Part shown: positions 36,563-47,054 of the stretch, piece after piece
Layout of the letters: the number at the start of each line of letters is the position of its first letter
Numbering within the stretch: the first letter of the stretch is position 1
Notes under the pieces: model-generated
The model's database searches: none
Told to the model about the DNA's origin: nothing
Seen by the model: the letters and a program-made list of their open reading frames with translations, nothing else
Made by a program: the position numbers and the translations under genes
NCBI RefSeq assembly: GCF_000015045.1
Contig: NC_008609.1
Coordinates: 1,727,001 to 1,791,000, forward strand
DNA length: 64,000 bases
Reading direction: 5' to 3'
DNA from: Pelobacter propionicus DSM 2379
GTDB lineage: Bacteria; Desulfobacterota; Desulfuromonadia; Geobacterales; Pseudopelobacteraceae

Positions 36563-37852
36563 TCAGTCTATCTCGCGGGACTGGCCGGTGGATGCCAGGA
36601 CGCTGCTCCAGAGTCGCCCCTTGGGGTCGATCTTCTTCCTCTGGTGGGTTGCGAGCCTGATGGGGACATGGGTGAACTGCTGGTTCCAGTTCCCCACAAC
36701 CATGCAGGTCCTGCCGCACATGCCGGCATGAACGGCGTTGTGTCCCAGCAGCAGGCAGAAAGCCGAATCGTGGGAGTTGGCCGGCTGGCTGCGGATGATG
36801 TAGCTTGGGTCGATGTACTTGAGGGTGATCTCCGTGCCGATGGCGCGGAAGTGTCCGTTGATGGCGTCCCGCAGAAAGGTGCCGATGTCGCCCAGTTTGA
36901 CGTTACCCGATGCGTCACTCTCCGTGGCGGCCGGCAGCAGCTCCTGGCCCGCTCCCTCGGCAACGGCAATCACCGCATGGCCGCGCAGGGCCAGACGTTC
37001 CTCCAGGCTCTTCAGGAACCCGGCCAGGGTGAAGGGAACCTCGGGAACAAGGCAGAAGTTGACCTGGCTGTTGACCAGGGTGGAGTAGGCGGCAATGAAG
37101 CCGGAGTCCCGTCCCATCAGCTTCACCAGGCCAATGCCGTTGCGTGCCCCGGTGGCTTCGGTGTGGGCGGCGTAGATGGCCCGGTGGGCCTCGTCCACGG
37201 CGGTTTCGAAACCGAAGGTGTTTTGCAGGAAGGATACGTCGTTGTCGATGGTCTTGGGTATGCCGATCACGCTGATGGGCCTGCCCCGCCGGGCCGCCTC
37301 TTCGGCGATCTTGGCAGCCCCTTTGAGGGTTCCGTCGCCGCCGATGGTGAAGAGGATGGCTATGCCCAGTTCTTCCAGGTAGTCGACCATTTCAGACGGC
37401 GCCTGGGGGCCGCGGGAGGAAGCCAGGATCGTCCCCCCCAGCTCACCGATACGGTCCACCACCTCGGGGGTGAGCAGCAGGGGGGAGTGGCCGTGGCGCT
37501 TCACCACACCCTCGAAGCCGTAGCGGAAACCGTAGACCCGCCGCACGCCGTAGTGGTGGTAGAGGCTCAAGGTCAGGGCGCGGATCACGTCGTTGGTTCC
37601 GGGGCAGAGGCCGCCGCAGGTGACGATGCCGCAGGCGATGGTGGACGGGTCGAAGAAGATCCGTTCCCGCGGACCGCCCATCTCCATGGAAGGGGGCTCC
37701 CTGCCGCTGTCGATGAAGGGACGCATTTCCTGGTAGCGGGAGTGGTAGAGGATACGTTCTCCGTCGGTGGTGAAGCGTACCCCCCGCATGGGAGAGGGGA
37801 AGCGGCACTCGCCCAGACGTTCCACGTTGAAATCCGGTTCCTGGTGGTTCAT
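36563..37852 (-). CDS. 6-phosphofructokinase, group III/plant-like
   Basis: A 429-residue PfkA-superfamily enzyme that phosphorylates fructose-6-phosphate. Motifs: GIVTCGGLCPGTND (phosphate loop), LFTIGGDGTLKGAA, GIPKTIDNDV with the catalytic aspartate, and MGRDSGFIA. GGDGT suggests ATP as donor, while the lysine in PKTIDND is shared with pyrophosphate enzymes, so ATP is favoured but not certain. It has an N-terminal extension of about 75 residues. AGGAGG precedes the ATG at 37852. It is upstream of the aldehyde oxidoreductase in the same operon. Confidence 0.9.
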   Translation of the reverse strand: MNHQEPDFNVERLGECRFPSPMRGVRFTTDGERILYHSRYQEMRPFIDSGREPPSMEMGGPRERIFFDPSTIACGIVTCGGLCPGTNDVIRALTLSLYHHYGVRRVYGFRYGFEGVVKRHGHSPLLLTPEVVDRIGELGGTILASSRGPQAPSEMVDYLEELGIAILFTIGGDGTLKGAAKIAEEAARRGRPISVIGIPKTIDNDVSFLQNTFGFETAVDEAHRAIYAAHTEATGARNGIGLVKLMGRDSGFIAAYSTLVNSQVNFCLVPEVPFTLAGFLKSLEERLALRGHAVIAVAEGAGQELLPAATESDASGNVKLGDIGTFLRDAINGHFRAIGTEITLKYIDPSYIIRSQPANSHDSAFCLLLGHNAVHAGMCGRTCMVVGNWNQQFTHVPIRLATHQRKKIDPKGRLWSSVLASTGQSREID

Positions 37853-37926
37853 TGTTCCTCCTATGGGTGTGATAGCTTTGTTTTTGCTGGTGTTTTGGAC
37901 TTACCCGGCCGGGCACCTGCGGTGCC

Positions 37927-38532
37927 TCACCGCGCTTGTCTCAGGATCCGCTGGATGAACAGCGGTTGGGAAGATGGCTGCAGGGTTATGGTGATGGATT
38001 GTGGCCACCCCTCGCTCAGTGAAAGTGTGCGTTGCTCGCTCCCGTAACCAGACAGCTCCACGCTCAGCCGGTAGGTCCCTCCGTCCTGAAAGAACCTGAA
38101 CTGGGCGCCTGCAAGTCTGGTTCGCGATATGACCGTTCTCCCTTCCGCATCCCACAACGTCACCAGGGCACCCTCCATCGGTCGCCGGTCTGCGGTGGAA
38201 AGGGAGAGCAGCACCTCCACCGAATTCGGTTCGGTTTTGAATCCCAGGGGAGCCTTGTACGGTGTCATCGTCATCAGGAGCGCCAGTACGCTGGCGCCCA
38301 GATAAAAGGCCCCCTTCTTTGACGTGGACTCGAAGATGAGGGGAAGCGCCACGGCCAGCATCAGAACGAGCCCGATGGCGCACAGGTTTGGCGCGGGGAT
38401 ACCGGAAAAGAGTTCGTCCAGGGTTCTGCCGATGAGGAGAATGGCCGATGCCTCGGATTTTTGGATCAGGTCCGTGAGGGTGCAGACGATTCCTCCCACG
38501 ATTGCCGACAGGATCAGGGCACATTTCTTCAT
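37927..38532 (-). CDS. Membrane protein with C-terminal beta-sandwich domain
   Basis: A 201-residue protein of unknown function. Three hydrophobic helices are visible (about 3-24, 50-70 and 76-94), followed by a soluble domain (about 100-190) that resembles carboxypeptidase-regulatory-like folds (GALVTLWDAEGRTV, GGTYRLSVELSGY). AGG lies at an acceptable distance from the ATG. It is 51 bases downstream of the DUF2703 gene and about 75 bases upstream of the phosphofructokinase gene. Confidence 0.65.
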   Translation of the reverse strand: MKKCALILSAIVGGIVCTLTDLIQKSEASAILLIGRTLDELFSGIPAPNLCAIGLVLMLAVALPLIFESTSKKGAFYLGASVLALLMTMTPYKAPLGFKTEPNSVEVLLSLSTADRRPMEGALVTLWDAEGRTVISRTRLAGAQFRFFQDGGTYRLSVELSGYGSEQRTLSLSEGWPQSITITLQPSSQPLFIQRILRQAR

Positions 38533-38583
38533 AGCTGAACCTCCATCAGGCTCGCCACCATCCCGCTGGGGGCAGGCACTGTT

Positions 38584-39021
38584 TCATGGGGCTCTTCGAT
38601 GCGGGTCATCGACAACGGCCTTCCCCGGGGGGAGGGGGAGCAGGTGAGCCGCGGCCATGAGTCCCGCCTTCAGCACGAGCTCCGTTGGTATCGCCTCGTA
38701 GTACTGCTCGCGAAACGAGACGCTTCTGCACTCTTCATCGCCGCATGGACCGCAGCAGCAGCTTTGTCCCGTCTCCGCCCCGAGCCATTTCTCCAGCACT
38801 CTGTCCCCGATCAGGATACGGTTGGATTCCAGCGGCGCCCGCATGAATTCGGTTCTGCTCAACTCCCTCTCCTCGGCGATCACTACGATGCCAAGGGGAG
38901 CGAGCGCCTCACGCAGCATCTGAACAGCACTCCTGACCGCATCACCGGTGGCGGAGCAGCGATCGCAGGTCTGTCCCTGATCATCTACCAGCCGCTGCCA
39001 TGTTATCCGTAACTCCATCAT
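38584..39021 (-). CDS. DUF2703 family cysteine-rich protein
   Basis: A 145-residue protein that begins MMELRITWQRLVDDQGQTC with the conserved CDRC pair, then a core ending in CCCGPCGDEECRSV, a cysteine cluster that could bind metal or a thiol cofactor, and YEAIPTELVLKAGL. These are the features of DUF2703, known in anaerobes and with no assigned function. AGGAG just upstream of the two ATGs at 39021/39018 sets the start; a longer frame from 39117 lacks similarity. Confidence 0.8.
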   Translation of the reverse strand: MMELRITWQRLVDDQGQTCDRCSATGDAVRSAVQMLREALAPLGIVVIAEERELSRTEFMRAPLESNRILIGDRVLEKWLGAETGQSCCCGPCGDEECRSVSFREQYYEAIPTELVLKAGLMAAAHLLPLPPGKAVVDDPHRRAP

Positions 39022-39188
39022 CTCTTTCTCCTGATATAATCGGGAACGATTGGCGCAATGTTGCTCTTTTCGTTGCACCTGCCCTGTACCACGGGGGGAC
39101 CGGTTGTTCGGGTGCACACCGGGAAGTATACCATCCGGTTAACGGCTTTTCAGAAAATTCCGAGTGTAAATTTGGGGGTATAGGGGAA

Positions 39189-39443
39189 ATGACCGTCAGC
39201 GGTGATCTGCATGTCAGGGGACAAAACGCGGTCGTGGTTCTGCGATGTCGCTATCGGCGCGGCGCATATCGGGTCATCCGTGATCCGGAAGGGGTGATCT
39301 CCCTGTGGGCTATCGAGGGAACCCGCTCCAGCCCCTTCACCATCGAGTTTGCCGACAGGGGACGCGTAAGCCGGACGCTGGGAAGTATGTCCCCGGATTT
39401 TATCCAGGCCTTTCTGGAGTACGTGGCCAGATTGAAGAGCTGA
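39189..39443 (+). CDS. Small hypothetical protein
   Basis: An 84-residue frame with AGGGGAA before the ATG. It is rich in beta-strand-forming residues (AVVVLRCRYRRGAYRVI, SPFTIEFADRGRVSRTL) and ends with a short helix. I do not recognise it. The longer frame from 39000 overlaps the DUF2703 gene and lacks similarity, so the start at 39189 is preferred. It could be a false call. Confidence 0.45.
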   Translation: MTVSGDLHVRGQNAVVVLRCRYRRGAYRVIRDPEGVISLWAIEGTRSSPFTIEFADRGRVSRTLGSMSPDFIQAFLEYVARLKS

Positions 39444-39728
39444 TCTTGTCCTCCCGGAAACCTTCCGCAGTCCGGGTCGGATCCTGTCTGTACGCCCCGA
39501 TCAAGCGCCGATCTCGCTTTGATCATTCGGCACATCCCCGAACAGAAACGATGTGAATGGAAGTGGTAAAGCCGTCCTTGCACATTTTCGCGTGAACTGT
39601 GAAGTTCTTGGTCTTCGAGAATGTTCCCTGCATCCCTGTGTATATAAGGCGCTGATTATGCTGACGTTTACTCAGGGAAATGCGTTGGCTCCGGGCATGG
39701 GACTGCGCGGGCCTCCCGTGTGCTGCCG
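39444..39728. other. 285-bp intergenic region
   Basis: It separates the small hypothetical gene from the end of the DUF3300 gene. A 73-codon frame starts at 39553 but runs into the DUF3300 gene antisense and shows no coding features. Nothing else seen. Confidence 0.4.
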
Positions 39729-41381
39729 CTACCTGGCACGGGTGGACTCCGGTACCATGCGGGAAGGCGGCTGAGCAGACTGCCTGGGCGGCGACTCCCC
39801 GCCGGTAGCGGTCGGGCGCTGCTCTGGCTGCGGGCGTTGATGCGGGGCGGAACGCTCGATCCGTGGCTGCTGCCCCGCCGGCGACGGCTTTGGCTGGACG
39901 TTGGCCGGGAGCGTTGTCTGGCCTGCACTGCGTGGCGCGGCTGTTCCGATGTTGCCGCCGTCCGGCTGCTGCTTGGTTCGAGGCTGCTGAGCCGGAGCGG
40001 GTTGTGTTGCCGGCTGAGGCTGTGCTGCGGACGGCTGCTTCCGCGGCACGGAGCGGGGAGGAACTGTCTGCTGATGCCGCGCAGGCGCGGGTTGGTCCTG
40101 TGGGTGCATGGTCTCCCGGCCGAATTTTTCCCGTTTGTGGTTGACCGTGGTCTGCCCGCCGGCCTTGTCGCTGGAACGGCTGTACGGCTGAGTTCCGGAG
40201 CGGGGCGTGCCGGCGGCGGTTCCCCGCCCGTTATGGCGGCTTCCCGGTTGACGGTTGCGAGGCTGCTCTCCCGCGAGCGGAACCGTTTTTGCTGCCGGGG
40301 ATTGAACCCTGTCGGGGGAACGCTGGTCTCTCAGGGGGACGACCGTCCGCGGTTGCGCGGACCGCGGCGGAGGCGGAATGGCCTGGGGCTTCCGCTGGGG
40401 GCGGTAGTGGGGGTGCGGAGTATCGCTGCGGGGAGGAGGTGGTGTTGTCGTAATCACGGGCCTCTGCTCCCGCGTGACAGGACGCTGGCCAGGGATGACA
40501 CCTGTCTGGCGTTCGGTTCGGTGGGGTGTGTCGCGCCGGTTCCCTGTTCGATACTTCCCGCTGTTGTAGCGCAGTACGCGGCTGTTGGTGGTTATGGTCG
40601 TGTAGCGCGTGTTGACGTAGACGCTGCTCCTGGCATGCACGTGCGGCCGTGCGCGGTCGATCCAGCCGCGTCCCCGCCAGCCGTGGTAGTAGATGCGGCG
40701 GCCATGCCAGTCGCAGTCGCGATTCAGCCATGCGCCGATGGTGAAGCCGATGCCGAAGGTGACCAAGCCGAATTCAGGTGGGGGAGGCTCGACGTAGACC
40801 GTCTGGGGATCGTACTGGGGAAGATAGATCAGATCAGGCCGCGCCGGAAGAATCCTGATGTAGCCGTTTTCCACGACAACCTGTTGCTCCGGGGTTGAAA
40901 CCAGGTTGCCCGTTGCCCGTGCCTGTTGGCGCAGGAGCTGGATCGCCTGCAGCACTTCTTCACGCTGGTTGATGAAAGCCTGTCCCAGGGCAACGGCCCA
41001 GTCGTGGTCCTGGTCCATCATAAAGAGCAACTCGGGGTAGTGTGCTACGGCCTTGACGCTCACATCCCACTCTTGCTGGTCGATGAGGGCGTCTTTTCCC
41101 ATCATCCTGACGCGCCGGGCCGCCGAGTTGATCTGGTCGATGAAGGTCGTCGCCGGAAGGATCTGGGCGATGAGGGGGTCGGGGTAGAGTGCTATGGGAG
41201 CCAGCAGATCCTCCAGTTCCTCCATGCTGAACTGCTCGTCGCTGTACACCGTTTCCTGGTTATGGGAAGCTTCCTGGTCGTCGGAGGGATAGTAGATGTC
41301 GCTGGCGCCCCATGCCGTCTGCCCCAGGGTGATAAAGAACAGCAGGAGTAGTGTCCGCGGTATGATCGCTCTGTTTTTCAT
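39729..41381 (-). CDS. DUF3300 protein with long Pro/Arg/Gln-rich tail
   Basis: A 550-residue exported protein. A signal peptide (MKNRAIIPRTLLLLFFITLG, cleavage after about 25, TAWGASD) is followed by the DUF3300 domain (about 50-235), with the diagnostic LLAPIALYPDPLIAQILPA and DQDHDWAVALGQAF. Residues about 270-550 are low-complexity, rich in Pro, Arg, Gln and Ser, and probably disordered. GGGAGA before the ATG at 41381 sets the start; a frame open to 41426 has no signal sequence. Function unknown; cell-envelope location is inferred. Confidence 0.85.
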   Translation of the reverse strand: MKNRAIIPRTLLLLFFITLGQTAWGASDIYYPSDDQEASHNQETVYSDEQFSMEELEDLLAPIALYPDPLIAQILPATTFIDQINSAARRVRMMGKDALIDQQEWDVSVKAVAHYPELLFMMDQDHDWAVALGQAFINQREEVLQAIQLLRQQARATGNLVSTPEQQVVVENGYIRILPARPDLIYLPQYDPQTVYVEPPPPEFGLVTFGIGFTIGAWLNRDCDWHGRRIYYHGWRGRGWIDRARPHVHARSSVYVNTRYTTITTNSRVLRYNSGKYRTGNRRDTPHRTERQTGVIPGQRPVTREQRPVITTTPPPPRSDTPHPHYRPQRKPQAIPPPPRSAQPRTVVPLRDQRSPDRVQSPAAKTVPLAGEQPRNRQPGSRHNGRGTAAGTPRSGTQPYSRSSDKAGGQTTVNHKREKFGRETMHPQDQPAPARHQQTVPPRSVPRKQPSAAQPQPATQPAPAQQPRTKQQPDGGNIGTAAPRSAGQTTLPANVQPKPSPAGQQPRIERSAPHQRPQPEQRPTATGGESPPRQSAQPPSRMVPESTRAR

Positions 41382-41541
41382 GGTTGTCTCCCTGTTCGCG
41401 GGGGCGTTGGTGCGATTGTCGCGCAAAAGGAACCGTGTCGTGCGACACTGCCCGGAAAAGCGTGGCCCGCAGTGTGGATGCTGTGCGCCTCATCCGCTGT
41501 TCTGGCTGCTGGTGGTGCCTCCATTGGCAGGGAGTCGCGGG

Positions 41542-41545
41542 CTAG
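41542..41545. repeat. Left target-site duplication CTAG
   Basis: CTAG at 41542-41545, directly outside the left inverted repeat, matches CTAG at 43223-43226. The pair marks a 4-base target duplication at a palindromic site. Confidence 0.75.
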
Positions 41546-41560
41546 GAGTCTGTCGGGCTT
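41546..41560 (+). repeat. IS left terminal inverted repeat
   Basis: GAGTCTGTCGGGCTT, exact complement of the right end at 43208-43222. Confidence 0.88.
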
Positions 41561-41701
41561 GACCTCAGGGGCGCCCTCTTTTGTGGCCAAGCCGATTAAA
41601 AAAGTTCCGTATGTGTTCGTCTTCCCACCGGCAACCTGGTTAATTCAGCCCTTTCAGCGATGACTGCGGTTATTACAGGCTGATTTTCGCTATTTCTCAT
41701 T

Positions 41702-43060
41702 CTATCCGGCCAAGACATGCAGCCGTTTGATGTTGTAGGCCATGCAGACGAGGTTCCATTCGCCTTTTACTGCTTCAAAGCCACGAAGAAGAAAGCTTCT
41801 GAATCCCATGACCGCCTTGATGATGCCGAAGACCGGTTCCGAGGTGACTTTTCGCTGGGCGTAGATCGCCTTGCCGGAAGGTGTCTTCAGGCGATGCTTC
41901 ATTCTGGCCACGGAATCGGCATCTTCGGGTAACGGCGGCGGTTCGGCAAAGCGCTCCATCAGTGGCACGTTGTGACTCTGCCGGTCTACGGCAATGTAGG
42001 GAGTTATCCCGTTCTCCTCACAGGCAGTTACATTGGTTTCGCTGAAGTAGCCACTGTCAGCTACCAGATCGGTTGCCTTGCCAAGCTTCTCAGGCAGCGC
42101 CGCCAGGTTCTCCAGGGTCGGTGTCAGCTCCTGTTTGTCATTGGGATTCTGGGTAACATGGGCCGAAACGATGAGCTTTGATGCTGTATCCACACCGGCC
42201 TGGGCGTTGTAAGTCTGCTCGAATCCGCCACCGGAGGTCGGCATGATCCGCGACTCTTCATCGGTCAGATTGACCTGATCTTTGGCAGTGGGGCCGGATT
42301 TGGGCGGTTTCGGCTCTTTCCCCTTGGCCTTCTTGCCCGTTGCCTGCTCCTTCTTGGCCCGTTCGGCGACTTTCTTCTCATAAGCGGCCTGTTCACGAGC
42401 ATGGCGCTCAGCGGCTCGTTTTTCGATCTCGACCTTGGCTGCGGCAATGGCGGAAAGACGCTTTTCCCGACGTTCCAGTTCTTCGGGGATGTTCATGCCG
42501 TCCGGAATATCGGCACGGTCCGCTGCCTCGGCCTTTTTGAGCAGTTCGCCAACCTCAGCCTTGATCTGCTCTTCAAGCTTGCAGGCATGCTCATAGCTCA
42601 GCGCCTTGTGCTTGGAGGCGTTCGCCTTGATTTTGCTGCCATCCAAACTAACGTTGCCCAGTTTCAGCACCTCCATCTGATGAGCGATCAGCAGAATCTG
42701 GGCAAACAGCTTGTTCAGTTGCGGCAGAAAACGCCGGCGGAAGGTGGCAATGGTATCGTGGTCAGGATGACTGTTTGCCGCTATGAACCGGAATGCCACG
42801 GAGTCGTAGGTGCTGCGCTCAAGCTTCCGGCTGGAGAATACGCCTGTCGCATAACCGTAAAACAACAATGCTACCAGCATCTCAGGGTTATAGGGCTGCG
42901 AGCCTCGGCCGGCATAGGTAGCTTTCAAAGAGCGCAGGTCGAGCTGTTCGACAATTTCGACCACAAACCGGGCCAAGTGCTTTTCTGGTAGCCAATCCTG
43001 CAGCGATGGCGGGAGCAGATAGGGTGTTTCCCGGTCAACTTCAATAAACTTTGATTTCAT
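41702..43060 (-). CDS. IS1182-family transposase
   Basis: A 452-residue DDE transposase. The N-terminal DUF772 domain (about 15-95) starts PYLLPPSLQDWLPEKHLARF and contains RGSQPYNPEMLVALLFYGYATG. The DDE core includes VSLDGSKIKANASKHKALSY (first acidic residue), VADSGYFSE (second) and a final glutamate near the C-terminal EPVFGIIKAVMGFRSFLLRG. A Lys/Glu-rich insertion of about 100 residues lies between. ATG at 43060 is preferred (GGGG upstream); a TTG two codons earlier is possible. Confidence 0.92.
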   Translation of the reverse strand: MKSKFIEVDRETPYLLPPSLQDWLPEKHLARFVVEIVEQLDLRSLKATYAGRGSQPYNPEMLVALLFYGYATGVFSSRKLERSTYDSVAFRFIAANSHPDHDTIATFRRRFLPQLNKLFAQILLIAHQMEVLKLGNVSLDGSKIKANASKHKALSYEHACKLEEQIKAEVGELLKKAEAADRADIPDGMNIPEELERREKRLSAIAAAKVEIEKRAAERHAREQAAYEKKVAERAKKEQATGKKAKGKEPKPPKSGPTAKDQVNLTDEESRIMPTSGGGFEQTYNAQAGVDTASKLIVSAHVTQNPNDKQELTPTLENLAALPEKLGKATDLVADSGYFSETNVTACEENGITPYIAVDRQSHNVPLMERFAEPPPLPEDADSVARMKHRLKTPSGKAIYAQRKVTSEPVFGIIKAVMGFRSFLLRGFEAVKGEWNLVCMAYNIKRLHVLAG

Positions 43061-43207
43061 AGTCAACCCCGATACCTAACCAGTTGATATTACCGGACAA
43101 ATATACGGGATACACCAAGAAAACGCAAGCTAAAGCTGACGACTTATTCAATAAATACAGCAGGTTAACCAATTGAAAACGCCCTGGAGATGACGGCTGA
43201 ATGCGTT

Positions 43208-43222
43208 AAGCCCGACAGACTC
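43208..43222 (-). repeat. IS right terminal inverted repeat
   Basis: AAGCCCGACAGACTC, exact complement of the left end at 41546-41560, followed by CTAG. Confidence 0.88.
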
Positions 43223-43435
43223 CTAGCGCCGCAGGAGCCAGAGGATCAGGGAGAGGAGCGCCGAGAGGAGGATGCAGGTGGTCAGGGGAAAGAAAAAACT
43301 GAAGTTCTCCCGCTGGACATGGATGTCGCCCGGCAGTTTTCCCAGCCAGGGGATGCGCGGCGAGAAGGTGATGACGACGCCCGCAACAACCAGGATTAAT
43401 CCGGTGATGATCAGGGAACGTCCGAGCCCGCTCAT
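43223..43435 (-). CDS. DUF2905 small membrane protein
   Basis: A 70-residue protein with two helices (about 7-26 and 48-66) around the conserved GKLPGDIHVQRENFSFFFPL loop, characteristic of DUF2905. The start overlaps the queH stop by four bases. Its stop codon TAG lies inside the CTAG where the IS inserted, so the target duplication restores the reading frame's end and the gene is intact. Function unknown. Confidence 0.85.
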   Translation of the reverse strand: MSGLGRSLIITGLILVVAGVVITFSPRIPWLGKLPGDIHVQRENFSFFFPLTTCILLSALLSLILWLLRR

Positions 43436-43974
43436 TTTTGCTTCTCCCGGGGAAGGTAGCGTTCCTTCTCGCTGTAAACGCAGCCGCAGTACTGCTGGCG
43501 ATAGAGCCCCAGTTCCTTTGATATCCTGATCCCCTCCTGCCAGCCGGGGCGGAAATCCTGGTACAGGAAGGCAATGCCGTGCTCCAGGCCGGCCTGCTCT
43601 CCGGCTGTCCTGATGTCGTCGTGTTTCTGGTAGCGGCTGTAGAGCAGGGAGGAGGTGAAGGCCTGGAAACCATGCTCGGCCGCGACCTGCGCGCTTATCC
43701 GCAGCCGCGACCCGTAGCAGTAGCCACAGCGCTCGGCGGGGGCCGAAGCCACGTTGGCCAGGAATCCCTCCAGGTCGTAGTCTTCACGCACCAGGAGCGG
43801 CATCCGCATCTGCTCCGCCATCAGGCGTGCCGCACCGAGACGACGCTCGTATTCCTGGAAGGGGTGGATGTTGTGGTTGTAGAAGAAGCCGGTCACCTGG
43901 TGACCGGCTTCGCGCAGGACCCGCAGCGGATAGAGGGCGCAGGGGCCGCAGCAGAGATGCAGCAGCACGTTCAT
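43432..43974 (-). CDS. queH: Epoxyqueuosine reductase QueH
   Basis: A 180-residue QueH (DUF208) protein that carries out the last step of queuosine synthesis in tRNA, reducing epoxyqueuosine; it is unrelated to cobalamin-dependent QueG. Cysteine motifs for iron-sulfur binding are seen: HLCCGPC near the start, RCGYCYGSRL at about 83 and QYCGCVYS near the end. It follows ribBA after three bases and overlaps the DUF2905 gene. Confidence 0.92.
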   Translation of the reverse strand: MNVLLHLCCGPCALYPLRVLREAGHQVTGFFYNHNIHPFQEYERRLGAARLMAEQMRMPLLVREDYDLEGFLANVASAPAERCGYCYGSRLRISAQVAAEHGFQAFTSSLLYSRYQKHDDIRTAGEQAGLEHGIAFLYQDFRPGWQEGIRISKELGLYRQQYCGCVYSEKERYLPREKQK

Positions 43975-43977
43975 CGC

Positions 43978-45183
43978 CTAGAGGTTCTCCAGCATGTGGC
44001 CGAGCTTGTCGCGCTTGGTGGTGAGATAGTCGATGTTGTTTTCCGTCGCCACCATCTCGATGGAGACCCGGTCCACGATGTCGATGCCGTATCCCTGCAG
44101 GCCGATCAGCTTCTTGGGGTTGTTGGTCAAAAGCCGGATCTTGGTGATTCCCAGCGCCAGCAGGATCTGGGCGCCGATGCCGTAATCCCTCAGGTCGGCC
44201 TTGAAGCCCAGCTTCAGGTTTGCTTCCACCGTGTCCAGCCCCTTGTCCTGCAGTTCGTATGCCTTGAGTTTGTTCACCAGGCCGATGCCGCGTCCTTCCT
44301 GGCGCATATAGAGGATGACTCCTTTGCCCTCTTCGGCGATCTTGCGCATGGCGCTGTGCAACTGGTCGCCGCAATCGCAGCGCTGACTCCCCAGCACGTC
44401 CCCGGTCAGACATTCCGAGTGCACCCGCACCAGCACCGGCTCTCCCTTTTTGATTTCCCCCTTTACCAGGGCGATGTGCTCCAGGTGGTCCACGTCGTTT
44501 TCGAAGGCAACGGCGCGCCAGTCGCCGCCGAAGCGGGAGGGGATCTGGGCTTCGGCCACCGTGCGTACCAGCCGCTCGGTCCTGAGCCGGTAGGCAACCA
44601 GGTCGGCAACGGTGCAGATCTTGATGCCGTGATGCTTGGCGAACTTCTTCAGCTCCGGCATGCGGGACATGCTGCCGTCGTCGTTCATGATCTCGCAGAT
44701 TACACCGGCGGGGCGCAAGCCGGCCAGACGGGCCAGGTCCACGGACCCCTCGGTCTGTCCTGATCGCACCAGCACACCCCCCTTGCGAGCCCGCAGCGGA
44801 AAGACATGGCCGGGGCTGACCAGGTCCTTGGGGGTTGCATTGTCGGCGACGGCGGTGAGGATGGTGTGGGCGCGATCGGCGGCCGAGATGCCGGTGGTGA
44901 CCCCGCTTTTTGCCTCGATGGAAACGGTGAAGGCGGTCTCGAAAGGAGATGTATTGTCGCGCACCATGGGACGCAGGCCGAGCGCGTCGCATTTGTCCGG
45001 TGTCAGTGTCAGGCAGATCAGGCCGCGGCCGTATTTTGCCATGAAGTTGATGTTTTCCGGGGTTGCCGCCTCGGCAGCCAGGGTAAGGTCACCCTCGTTT
45101 TCACGATCTTCATCATCCACCAGGATGACCATCTTTCCCTGACGGATATCCTCGATTGCTTCTTCGGTACTCGATACAGACAT
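43978..45183 (-). CDS. ribBA: Bifunctional DHBP synthase / GTP cyclohydrolase II
   Basis: A 401-residue riboflavin-pathway enzyme. The RibB domain (about 1-200) has [17 protein letters not shown] with the metal glutamates and [13 protein letters not shown]. The RibA domain (about 205-400) has [21 protein letters not shown] with the zinc cysteines and the GRGIGL segment. Both catalytic halves look complete. AAAGGA precedes the ATG. I looked for an FMN riboswitch upstream and saw no convincing one. Confidence 0.97.
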   Translation of the reverse strand: MSVSSTEEAIEDIRQGKMVILVDDEDRENEGDLTLAAEAATPENINFMAKYGRGLICLTLTPDKCDALGLRPMVRDNTSPFETAFTVSIEAKSGVTTGISAADRAHTILTAVADNATPKDLVSPGHVFPLRARKGGVLVRSGQTEGSVDLARLAGLRPAGVICEIMNDDGSMSRMPELKKFAKHHGIKICTVADLVAYRLRTERLVRTVAEAQIPSRFGGDWRAVAFENDVDHLEHIALVKGEIKKGEPVLVRVHSECLTGDVLGSQRCDCGDQLHSAMRKIAEEGKGVILYMRQEGRGIGLVNKLKAYELQDKGLDTVEANLKLGFKADLRDYGIGAQILLALGITKIRLLTNNPKKLIGLQGYGIDIVDRVSIEMVATENNIDYLTTKRDKLGHMLENL

Positions 45184-45400
45184 GGTGTTTTTTCCTTTCA
45201 GATTACAGAGACAGCTGATTCTTCGGCAGGAAGCGGGGAGGGGAGAGTCGTTTTTTCTCCCGATCCAATGGTTGAGACAAACCGCCGCGAAACGAAGCCC
45301 TGCTGCTCGAGTGTTTGAATTCGCAAAATACCATCCTTCGCCAGGAGATACAATATATTGTGCGCTTCAGGGTAGGGGGCGTTCATGCGGCTTTGTCGGC

Positions 45401-45442
45401 GGAAACACAAAAAGGCGGGATATCCCGCCTTTTTGTGTTTCC
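45401..45442 (-). terminator. 42-base perfect palindrome after eno
   Basis: Bases 45401-45421 are the exact reverse complement of 45422-45442 with no loop gap. The core GGCGGGATATCCCGCC is flanked by A5/T5 runs, so on the minus strand it forms a strong rho-independent terminator for eno (stop at 45459); it could act in both directions. Confidence 0.9.
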
Positions 45443-45458
45443 GTATTTTGATTGGAAC

Positions 45459-47054
<1,596 letters not shown>

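Larger units (their letters stand above)
41546..43222 (-). mobile_element. Complete IS1182-type insertion sequence
   Basis: A 1677-base element bounded by 15-base perfect inverted repeats, GAGTCTGTCGGGCTT at 41546-41560 and its complement at 43208-43222, flanked by CTAG on both sides. It holds one transposase gene on the minus strand, intact. The family is assigned from the transposase; the perfect ends and intact gene suggest recent insertion and possible activity. Confidence 0.88.

Noticed and set aside
39553-39774. 73-codon plus-strand frame
   Set aside because: It runs antisense into the DUF3300 gene and has no ribosome site or similarity.
45184-45400. FMN riboswitch upstream of ribBA
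   Set aside because: The region lacks the conserved AGGGG-type helices, and the short frame at 45198-45410 also shows no coding signs.
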